A program made the translations under genes and the position numbers. The notes below the pieces were generated by a model. It did no database searches. It was not told the origin of the DNA and saw only the letters and a program-made list of their open reading frames with translations. Positions 44,009 to 51,652 of a stretch of 64,000 nt of DNA are shown piece by piece; position 1 is the first letter of the stretch; every line of letters starts with the position of its first letter. Origin of the DNA: Janthinobacterium sp. PAMC25594 (GTDB taxonomy: Bacteria > Pseudomonadota > Gammaproteobacteria > Burkholderiales > Burkholderiaceae_D). Location of the stretch: assembly GCF_019443505.1 (NCBI RefSeq), contig NZ_CP080377.1, forward strand, positions 6,324,001-6,388,000, written 5' to 3'.

Positions 44009-44551
44009 ATGGGGTTTGCAGAAAAATACATCGCATCGCTGTCATCGCGGAACCTGCGCGACAATGCCGTCCACCACGACCTGGATGTCATCGCGGCAGC
44101 CGCGCTGGCCGGCGACATGGGCGCCTTGCTGTGCCGCGTCAAATACGCGGACGGTACCGTCAGCCGCCTGTTCGAGGGCAATGCGGGCAACCTGGCGCAG
44201 CTGCTGCGCGCCTGGACGGCGGCCGTGACGCAGAAGGGCCGCGCGCGGCGCTGGGTCAAGGCGCATACGGCCTGGGATGCGCAGGCCGCCAATACCTTGT
44301 ACCGCCGCGTGGCCGAAGCGTCGCTCGCGCACTGGCTCGACAGCAAATGCAAGGTCTGCCACGGCACGGGCGTCGTCGCCGCCTTGCAGGCCGGCGCGCC
44401 TGTCGTCTGCCAGGCTTGCCACGGCGGCGGCGAAGCGGCCATCAGCTGCTCCGGCGGCTTTGAACTTGAACGCATCAAGGACATGGTCAGCGAACTGGAA
44501 GGCATCTTCCAGTCGCACGGCGCCCGCGCCATGCGTCGCCTGGGGCACTGA
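44009..44551 (+). CDS. Zinc-finger protein, candidate late antiterminator (Q-like)
   Basis: 180 residues. A helical N-terminal part (about 1-108) is followed by a four-Cys zinc finger, CKVCHGTG and CQACHGGG (about 114-141), of the CxxCxGxG type also found in lambdoid Q-type antiterminators. A C-terminal amphipathic helix begins FELERIKDMVSELEGIF. A strong GAGGAG precedes ATG 44009. Its position, last before a 330-bp leader with two terminators and the tail genes, matches that of Q. Identification as an antiterminator is from motif and position, not from clear homology. Confidence 0.55.
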   Translation: MGFAEKYIASLSSRNLRDNAVHHDLDVIAAAALAGDMGALLCRVKYADGTVSRLFEGNAGNLAQLLRAWTAAVTQKGRARRWVKAHTAWDAQAANTLYRRVAEASLAHWLDSKCKVCHGTGVVAALQAGAPVVCQACHGGGEAAISCSGGFELERIKDMVSELEGIFQSHGARAMRRLGH

Positions 44552-44774
44552 AAAAATTCTGCAATATGCCTGCTGATGCAAAAAACGCCCCTAGAATAGA
44601 GTCTCGATCACGCAGCAACTGCAACACACGTCACACCGCAGTACACCACATGCTTCTCCACTCGTAATAGACGCGCCTCTGGTGCGACACCGATAGGGGA
44701 ACTCAGCGCAGCGAACCGCCTTTATGGCTTCTTTCGCCCATCTTCCATCCGGCACGGCCCCGCGCCGTCCGGAC

Positions 44775-44809
44775 GCCCGCCGCCTCACCGCGTGCGGGCT
44801 TTTTATTTT
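44775..44809 (+). terminator. First late-leader terminator
   Basis: Stem GCCCGC/GCGGGC (44775-44780 with 44794-44799), extended by an inner CGC/GCG with one bulged T, followed by TTTTTATTTT. Confidence 0.75.
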
Positions 44810-44834
44810 CCTGATACTTGGCAGTTCCCCCCTC

Positions 44835-44860
44835 AAGACCGCAGATGCGGTCTTTTTTTT
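44835..44860 (+). terminator. Second late-leader terminator
   Basis: Perfect 8-bp stem AAGACCGC/GCGGTCTT with loop AGAT and a run of eight T overlapping the stem end. It ends 22 bp before the tail-tube start codon. Confidence 0.9.
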
Positions 44861-44882
44861 CATCCCACGAAAGGTATTACTT

Positions 44883-46088
44883 ATGGCATCGACAGCAAAC
44901 GGCATCGACAGCTTGATCGTTATCAGCAAACAAAGCGCCGAAGGCAGCAAGGCCGCCGCCGGCGGCGGCCAGATTTATCCCCGCGTCACAGCCACTTTCG
45001 ACACGGAAGCGGACAAGTACGCGAGCGCCGAAATCGACGCCAGCCAGCAGCAGGGCGATACCCGCCTCGGTAACTTCCGCACGACGGGCGCCATCAAGGC
45101 CGAGGCGGCGTGCGGCACGTATGCGCCGCTGATGGCGGCGCTGCTGCGCCGCGATTTTACGGCGGGCGGCGTGGCTGCCGCGCAAACCACCATCGCTGCC
45201 GTCGCCTCCGGCCTGACGCGCAGTGCCGGCTCCTGGCTGGCAGACGGTTTCCGCGCCGGCAGCGTGGTGCGCATTACCGGCATGACGGCGCCGGCCGCCG
45301 CCAACAACGCGAAGAACTTTTTTGTGACTTCGGTGACGGCCACCAACCTGAATGGCCAGTTCATGGACGGTTCGGCCATGGTCGTCAAGGCGGCCGGCGA
45401 CTCGGTCGGCGTGGCGGCGGTGGGCAAGCGCAGTTTCACCCCTTTGAGCGGCCACACCACCGACTGGTTCACGGCCGAAGTCCAGGATCCGAAGATCGGC
45501 GTGCACCGCAGCTTCGTCGACCAGCTGGTCAGCAAGATGGATATCGCCGTGCAGCCGAACGGCATCACCAGCCTGGATTTCACCCTGATGGGCAAAGCGG
45601 AAGGTCCAACCACGGCCGCGCCGTATTTCCCTACGCCGCTGGCCGCGCCGGGCGCCGGCAAGTTCTCGGGCGCCACGGCGATGCTGTCCGTGAACGGCAT
45701 CCCGTCGCAGATCTGCACCGGCATGTCCGTTTCGCTGGACGGCCAGGTCAAGGTCGACCCGGTGATCGGCTCGAAGTACGCCACGGCCGCCTCGCGCGGC
45801 AAGGTGATGGGCTCGGGCCAGTTCACGGTGCTGCTGCAGGACGCCACCTACCTCGACTACTTCAAGTCCGAGACGGAAATCCCGCTGGCCTACGCCATGG
45901 CGTCGGGCACGGCGCCGACCGCCGACGTGCTGGCGCTGGCCATGGGCCGCATCAAGATCACCTCGGCCAAGATCGACGACGGCGAGAAAAACAAGATCGT
46001 CACCTGCGCCTTCGACGTCCTGCGCTACAAGGGCACCGACGCGCAGCACGAAGCGACCACCTTGAGCATCCAGGACAGCGCGCTGTAA
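44883..46088 (+). CDS. Phage-type major tail tube protein
   Basis: 401 residues starting MASTANGIDSLIVISKQ. Features of siphophage tail-tube proteins include an N-terminal YPRVTATFDTEADKYASAEI strand, a long beta-rich middle with an inserted Ig-like segment (about 100-190), and a C-terminal half with duplicated QICTGMSVSLDGQVKVDPVIGS and MGRIKITSAKIDDGEKNKIV strands. AAGG precedes ATG 44883. Next to the tail chaperone and tape-measure genes, as in lambda-like tail modules. It would polymerise into the flexible tube of the tailocin. Confidence 0.78.
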   Translation: MASTANGIDSLIVISKQSAEGSKAAAGGGQIYPRVTATFDTEADKYASAEIDASQQQGDTRLGNFRTTGAIKAEAACGTYAPLMAALLRRDFTAGGVAAAQTTIAAVASGLTRSAGSWLADGFRAGSVVRITGMTAPAAANNAKNFFVTSVTATNLNGQFMDGSAMVVKAAGDSVGVAAVGKRSFTPLSGHTTDWFTAEVQDPKIGVHRSFVDQLVSKMDIAVQPNGITSLDFTLMGKAEGPTTAAPYFPTPLAAPGAGKFSGATAMLSVNGIPSQICTGMSVSLDGQVKVDPVIGSKYATAASRGKVMGSGQFTVLLQDATYLDYFKSETEIPLAYAMASGTAPTADVLALAMGRIKITSAKIDDGEKNKIVTCAFDVLRYKGTDAQHEATTLSIQDSAL

Positions 46089-46105
46089 GCGGCTGACCTG
46101 CACCG

Positions 46106-46137
46106 AGGCCGCCGTGAGGGCGGCCTTTTACTTTTTT
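46106..46137 (+). terminator. Intrinsic terminator after the tail-tube gene
   Basis: Perfect 8-bp stem AGGCCGCC/GGCGGCCT with loop GTGAG, followed by TTTTACTTTTTT. It stands between tail tube and tail chaperone. Confidence 0.88.
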
Positions 46138-46160
46138 ACTTCTTCCAGAAAGCAGCACAC

Positions 46161-46604
46161 ATGAACAACGCACAAAAAATCCAGGCAGGCTTCGACATCG
46201 GCAACCTCCACGCGGTGGCCGCTCCCGTCACCTTCGACGTGCCCGTCATCTTCGACGCGGACGGCGAAGCCGTGGCCGGCCTGACCATCGTCGGCAAGAA
46301 CAGCGAGCAATACCGCGTGGCCAACAACGCCGTGCGCGCTGAAGGTTACAAGAAATCGGCACGCCGCAAGACGGCCATCGACGCCTCCACCGACGAAGGT
46401 GCGGAACTGCTGGTGCAAGCCATCGACGGCAACCAGAAACGCCTGGCCCTGGCCGTGGTCACGGGCTGGTACGGCTTCACCAGCAACGGCGCCCCCGTGC
46501 CGCTCGATGCTGCGCTGCTGGAAGCGGCCTTTGAAAAATATCCAACCTGGCAGGAAAAGGTCACCACGGCGCTGGAAAACGAGTCGAATTTTTTGAAACT
46601 CTGA
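46161..46604 (+). CDS. Tail assembly chaperone (gpG-like)
   Basis: 147 residues, MNNAQKIQAGFDIGNLHAVA at the start, central VIFDADGEAVAGLTIVGKNSEQYR, and C-terminal helix YPTWQEKVTTALENESNF. Position between tail tube and tape measure, and a slippery T-TTT-TTG three codons before the stop, match gpG of lambda, whose -1 frameshift makes gpGT. It would coat the tape measure during tube assembly. No recognisable enzyme motif. Confidence 0.72.
   Translation: MNNAQKIQAGFDIGNLHAVAAPVTFDVPVIFDADGEAVAGLTIVGKNSEQYRVANNAVRAEGYKKSARRKTAIDASTDEGAELLVQAIDGNQKRLALAVVTGWYGFTSNGAPVPLDAALLEAAFEKYPTWQEKVTTALENESNFLKL
46589..46595 (+). other. -1 ribosomal frameshift slippery site
   Basis: T TTT TTG in the zero frame (TTT at 46590-46592, TTG at 46593-46595) fits X-XXY-YYZ. 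The zero-frame stop TGA follows at 46602-46604, while the -1 frame is open from here to 46948. Confidence 0.75.
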
Positions 46605-46948
46605 CGGCCAGCCTGCTGCGCTACGCCGGGCACCAGTTCGAGCGCGGTGCGCGGGCGGCCGACGGCCATGCCAAGGGCGAGCATATCGATGCCGCCCGGC
46701 GTCATCCGCTGTACCGCGCACCGCCCGAAGAGGCGACGCCGCCCATGCCGTTCGAGCTGGCGCACGTGTGGGAATGGTTTGCGCAATTGAACCGCAAGCG
46801 GCAGAACGGCATGGCCGTCAATCCCATCGCCAGCACGGAAATCCTCGCCTGGCAGGCGCGCCACGGCATCGCCATCGAGCCGTTCGAGCAGCAGTTGCTG
46901 GACCAGCTCGACGCGCTGTTCCTGTCGCACCAGCATGCGGCGGGCTGA
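46589..46948 (+). CDS. T-like extension of the tail chaperone, made by -1 frameshift
   Basis: In the -1 frame 117 codons after the slip encode ETLTASLLRYAGHQFERGAR, then PFELAHVWEWFAQLNRKRQNG and end FLSHQHAAG. No ATG with a ribosome binding site opens this frame (the first ATG, 46745, is deep inside), so it is most simply expressed as a 262-residue G-T fusion through the slippery heptamer at 46589. In lambda, gpGT binds the tape measure through its T part. Confidence 0.7.
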   Translation, partial: FFETLTASLLRYAGHQFERGARAADGHAKGEHIDAARRHPLYRAPPEEATPPMPFELAHVWEWFAQLNRKRQNGMAVNPIASTEILAWQARHGIAIEPFEQQLLDQLDALFLSHQHAAG

Positions 46949-46965
46949 CCCGCATTTTCCAACCC

Positions 46966-46988
46966 GGCCGCCATGCGCGGCCTTTTTT
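46966..46988 (+). terminator. Intrinsic terminator between tail chaperone and tape measure
   Basis: Perfect 6-bp stem GGCCGC/GCGGCC with loop CATGC, followed by six T. It ends 11 bp before the tape-measure start. Confidence 0.82.
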
Positions 46989-46999
46989 ATGGGCCAACG

Positions 47000-49900
47000 A
47001 TGCCAGAGATAACAGAATTGAAATTTGTCATTGACTTGACGAAGGCGACCGACACCGCGCAGGTACTGAATGCAATCAGTGGGGCCAGCCTGGCTGCGGC
47101 CGAGGGCATGAAGGCGACCAATACGGAGGCGGAATCGTCGGCGCTGTTGCTGCGCGCCCTGGCGGAGCAGGCACGCGATGCCACTGCCGCCTCGAAGGCC
47201 CTGGGGGCGTGGAATGCCGGCGAGGCGAAGTCGCTGGCCGATGCATTCAAGGTGGTCAATGGCCTGGGCAATGCCTATACGCGGCTGGCGGCTTTCCGCG
47301 CCGCGGGTAGCGCCGCCACCGCTGGCGCAGGCGCCAAATATGGCGCTTATGCGATTGAAGAGCAGCGCAAGGACAAGCTGGACACGGCAGGCAAAGAGGC
47401 TGCCGATGCCAAGGAAAAGGCAGCACCGGCAACTCCGGCAGCTCCCACTCGCAAATATAGCGAGGCGGAATGGAAGGAGGCAGGTGAGTTTGCCAAGACG
47501 TTCGGTGAAAAACTGGAGCACGCGTTTGGCAAGGTCGGCGGCACCATCGGAAAAATGACCACGGCCTTGCTGGGCTTCAGGAAGGCGCAGGACGATATCG
47601 ATTTTAACTTCGCCAAGGAAGTGAAGGAAGACCCGTCCGAGAAAGGGCAGGAAAAGGCACAGGAAAACAGGAAAAAGGCCACGGTCAAGCAGTATCACGA
47701 CATGGCGACTGCCGCGAAGGGCTTTTTCAAAGAGAAGTCGGCCGGCTATGAACTCATGGAAAAGGTGGAAAAAGGATTCCGCGCCTATGAATTTGCCATG
47801 AATGCCAAGTCGCTGTTTGAAAAGCTGACCAGTATCACCCTGGTGACGACGGCGAAGACTGCGGCGATCACGGCGGAAGTCGCTGGTGAGGCAGCATCGG
47901 TCGTGCCGGTAACTGCCGCAGAGGCCGCGAAGTCCAGCGCCTACGGTGTGTCGGCGCTGGCCTCGTCATTGGCCACGCCGTTCCCCGCCAGTATCGGCGC
48001 GTTCGCCATGGTGGCCGGCATGCTAGCGGCAATCGGCGTCGCCGTTTCCGGTGGCGGTGGTGCCGATACCACCGCCAAGGATCGCCAGGCCGCCAACGGC
48101 ACTGGCACGGTGCTCGGTGATTCATCCGCGAAGTCGGAGTCGATCGCCAAGAGCCTGGAAATCATGGAGAGAAACTCGGGCCTGGGCCTGGCATATTCCT
48201 CGTCGATGGTGGTCTCACTCAAGCAGATCGTCTCGGGCATCGGCGGCCTGGGCAGCTTGCTGGTGCGCTCGGACATTCTGACATCCGCATTGGGAACCAA
48301 AGGCAGTTCCAGCGGGGGCTTCATCGGCAATGTCGTCAGCAGCATTTTTGGCGGCAAGACCACGGTGCAGGATGTGGGGATAGTCACCAACTCGTCGCGC
48401 CTGGGCGACCTTGATACTAAGCGCTTCGACGTGAATTCCTATGTCGATATCAAAAAGTCTGGCGGCTGGTTTTCCAGTGACAAGAAGTCCACGAATCTCA
48501 CGGCCATGGGAGTGGAAACGAATGACCAGTTTACAAAAATCGTTCTCGGCCTGCGCACGAGCATCGTGGCGGCAGCCGATTCCCTGGGCATGGGCGGCGA
48601 TGCCTTCACGGCGCGCTTGAATTCCTTCGTCGTCAGCCTGGGCAAGATCAGCCTGAAGGACCTGAAGGGCGAGGAAGTGCAAAAGGCCCTGGAAGCGGCC
48701 TTTTCGAAGCTGGGCGACGACATGGCGAAGTTCGGCGTGGGGGGGGCTGGAAAAATACCAGGCCGTGGGCGAGGGCTACCTGGAAACATTGGCGCGCGTG
48801 GCCAACAACTACATGCAGGTGTCGGACGTGCTGGCAGTGCTGGGCAAGTCGTTCAACACTTCCGGCCTTTCCGCGGTGGCGCTCAGCGAAAGCCTGATTC
48901 ACGCGGCGGGCGACCTCGATACCCTGACCAGCGGCACAGGTTTCTTCGTTCAGAATTTCCTGAGCGAGGCCGAGCAGATGGACCCCGTCACCAAGTCGGT
49001 GCGTAGCGCCATGGCGGCGATGGGGCAGTCCGGCGTGACGACGAGCGAGCAATTCAAGGCGCTGGTGCTGGCGCAGGACTTGAATACGGTCGCCGGCCAG
49101 AATATGTATGTGCAGCTGCTTGCCATCGCCGAACCGTTCAAGAAAGCCGCCGACTATGCGGCGGACCTGTCCGCCGCCACGGGCGAATTGGCTGAGGTGA
49201 CCAGGACAGCCAGCGATATCGCCAGCGAACGGCGGGACTTGCAACAGCAGTTGAATCAGCTGACGCAAAGCGAAGCGCAGTTGCTGGCCGCGCAGCGTGC
49301 CAGCGTCGCCGATGCTAATCGTGGATTGTTCGACCAGATCCTGGCCGTCAAGGCGGTGACCAGCGCGAAGGATGCGTTGGCCAAAGCCTACGAGACGGAA
49401 TCGGCAGCGGCCAAGTCGGCGCTGGAGAAGTCGAAATCGTGGGTGACGACCTTGAACGGGCTCAATTCCTGCATGGCTTTGGGCACCCAGTCAACGCTGA
49501 CGCCGGAGCAGAAATATGCGGAAGCGCGGGCCCAGTTCGAGAAAACCCTGGCGGCCGCGAATGCGGGCGACGCGACGGCGCAATCGGGCCTGTCCACCGC
49601 CGAACAGGCGTTTTTGACGGCATCGCAAGTGGTCAATGCGTCCGACGCCCGCTATGCGGCAGATTACGCCCGCGTGGTGGAAGCGAACAAGGAAGCGTTG
49701 AAATGGGCTGCCGCGCAAGTCGACGTGCAGCAGGCCAGCCTGGATGCGCTCAATGCCCAGGTATCGGGCTTGATCAAGATCAATGACAGCGTGCTGACGG
49801 TGGCGCAGGCCATCGCCGGTCTGCGGGCGGCGATGGGCGGTGCTGTGGACTTGGGTGTGCAGTTCAGCAATCCTCCTGTGGTCGCTGCACTTGCCGCGAT

Positions 49901-50186
49901 GACCACTCCGGTCGCGGCGGCCGTCTTCGATCCCGTGCGCTACTCGTCGGCGGCGAACGTCGGTTCCGACGTACTGGTGGCCGAAATCCGCGGCCTGCGC
50001 GAAGACAACCAGGCCATGCGCGTGGAACTGGAAGGCTTGCGCGCCGACCAGCGGGTGCAAACGGGCGCCACTATCCAGGCCACCTTTGAATCGAACGCCA
50101 ATGCCGCCAGGACGGTGGTCGATGGCGTGGACAAATCGTCCCGGGCATCCGCCTGGGCCAATTCAGTGAAAGGAGAATACGCATGA
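47000..50186 (+). pseudogene. Tail tape measure protein, frame interrupted at a G8 run
   Basis: Two frames join into one protein. The first (ATG 47000) reads Ala/Lys-rich helices, a hydrophobic segment near residues 300-365, and a middle domain to MAKFGVGG. At 48739-48746 a run of eight G shifts the frame; with seven G it would continue as LEKYQAVGEGYLETLARVANNY into the second frame, ending at TGA 50184-50186. Restored length is about 1061 residues, which would set a tail of roughly 150 nm by the usual relation of tape length to tail length. As read, the first frame ends at 49006. This may be a sequencing error, slippage variation or real inactivation. Its 3' end overlaps the hub gene by ATGA. 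Confidence 0.8.
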
Positions 50187-51652
50187 CCGCTGCCCAATTT
50201 CAGGAATGGCTGCAAAGCCCGTCGGCCATCCGCATGGTGCTGGTCGAGGCGCAAGTGAATGTGGCCGGCAGCGAGGTGACGCGGTATATCGCCTCGCGGC
50301 CGTATGTCACCGGGCCGCAGGAGGTGCCGGCGAATACCGTCTACCAGCCGCTGGCCAAGGGCGGCCTGGCCTTCACGGAACAGGTCAGCCTGTCCGGCGA
50401 GGCGGGCCTGTCGGGCGGCGATATTGAACTCGATAACGCCGATGGCGCTCTGGATGGCTGGTTGGATGACGTCTGGATGAACCGGCCGATCAAAGCATGG
50501 GCAGGCGATCCCTCCTGGCCGCGTGCCGACTTCCAGCTGGTCTTCGACGGCATCATCGCCGACGGGGCCAGTGCGGGGCGCGAGTCGGTCAACCTGGTAC
50601 TACGCGACAAGCTGCAGCGCCTGAATACGCCGATCTCCGAGGCCAAGCTGGGGGGCACGACGCCGAACAAGGACGCCATCCTGCCGATACCGTTTGGCGA
50701 GTGCCACAACGTCACGCCGCTGCTGACCGATCCGGCGACCCTGGAATACGGCTTTCTCGGCGCGGTTGAATCGACGTTCGAGGTGCGCACCAACGGCAAG
50801 CCGATTGCCGTGGCCTTGAATGACCAGGCGGGACGCTTCAATCTGACCACCGATCCGTTTTCCACCACGATCACGGCCAGCGTGCAGGGCGACAAGGGCG
50901 GCGGTTATGCGCCGCGCATCGCGCCGCTGGTGCAGCGTATCGCCACCGCCTACGGCAAGGTATCGGACCACTTCACCCTGGCCGACCTGGACCTGGCCAA
51001 TCTGGCCGCCTTCGATGCCGCCCACCCGCAGCTGGTGGGCCTGTACGTTGCGGACCGGACGAACCAGGCGCAAGCTATCCAGCAACTGGCGGCCAGCGTG
51101 GGCGCCCAGGCGCTGATGTCGCGCACCGGCCAGCTGCGCCTGGTGCAGATCGCGCTGCCCGCCTCCGGCGTGCCGGTGCAGATTGGCCCCGAACACATGC
51201 GACTCAATTCCTTGCGCCCGGTACAGCGCCTGCCAGTGGTGGCGGCCGTCAAGATCGCCTTCGACCGCAATTACACGCTGCAGGCCAGTCTGACCACCAG
51301 CATCCCGCCAGCGCATGCCGACCTGTACGCGACGGAGTGGCTGACGGAAACCGCTGTCGATGGCGATGTGAAGGCGCGCTACCGGCTGACGGATGACCCG
51401 CCGCAGATCGAAACCTGCCTCAAGACCAACGCGGACGCGCAAGCGGAAGCGGCCCGGCGCCTGGCCCTGAACAAGGTGCAGCGCACGATTTACGAATTTG
51501 ATGGAGAGCCTGAGATGATGATGCTGGAACTGGGGCAGCCCGTGGTGCTGCGCGATGATCGCTTCGGCCTGCAGGACGGCATGCCCGGCGTGGTGGTACT
51601 GCTGTCGCACCAATGGCTGGCCGGGCGCGTGACGGTGGGGGTGCTGGTATGA
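50183..51652 (+). CDS. Tail hub/baseplate-like protein
   Basis: 489 residues, no signal peptide or membrane segment. It follows the tape measure and overlaps both neighbours by 4 bp (ATGA), the usual place for distal-tail or hub proteins. The N-terminal 130 residues are beta-rich (VLVEAQVNVAGSEVTRYIAS, LSGGDIELDNADGALDGWLDD), and the C-terminal part (YEFDGEPEMMMLELGQPVVLRDDRFGL) resembles the OB-like end of phage hub proteins. Function is inferred from position; no specific family is claimed. Confidence 0.6.
   Translation: MTAAQFQEWLQSPSAIRMVLVEAQVNVAGSEVTRYIASRPYVTGPQEVPANTVYQPLAKGGLAFTEQVSLSGEAGLSGGDIELDNADGALDGWLDDVWMNRPIKAWAGDPSWPRADFQLVFDGIIADGASAGRESVNLVLRDKLQRLNTPISEAKLGGTTPNKDAILPIPFGECHNVTPLLTDPATLEYGFLGAVESTFEVRTNGKPIAVALNDQAGRFNLTTDPFSTTITASVQGDKGGGYAPRIAPLVQRIATAYGKVSDHFTLADLDLANLAAFDAAHPQLVGLYVADRTNQAQAIQQLAASVGAQALMSRTGQLRLVQIALPASGVPVQIGPEHMRLNSLRPVQRLPVVAAVKIAFDRNYTLQASLTTSIPPAHADLYATEWLTETAVDGDVKARYRLTDDPPQIETCLKTNADAQAEAARRLALNKVQRTIYEFDGEPEMMMLELGQPVVLRDDRFGLQDGMPGVVVLLSHQWLAGRVTVGVLV

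Larger units (their letters stand above)
44552..44882 (+). other. Late leader region with two successive intrinsic terminators
   Basis: No gene is seen here (an in-frame extension of the tail-tube gene back to 44724 is discounted because it crosses both terminators). TAGAAT at 44592-44597 is a possible -10 element. Two hairpins then stand before the tail-tube gene; they are listed separately. This is the arrangement of a phage late promoter with downstream terminators overcome by antitermination. Confidence 0.5.

Noticed and set aside
44724..44882. 53-residue N-terminal extension of the tail-tube protein
   Set aside because: It would cross two intrinsic terminators and has no ribosome binding site. 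ATG 44883 has AAGG upstream and gives a normal tail-tube start.
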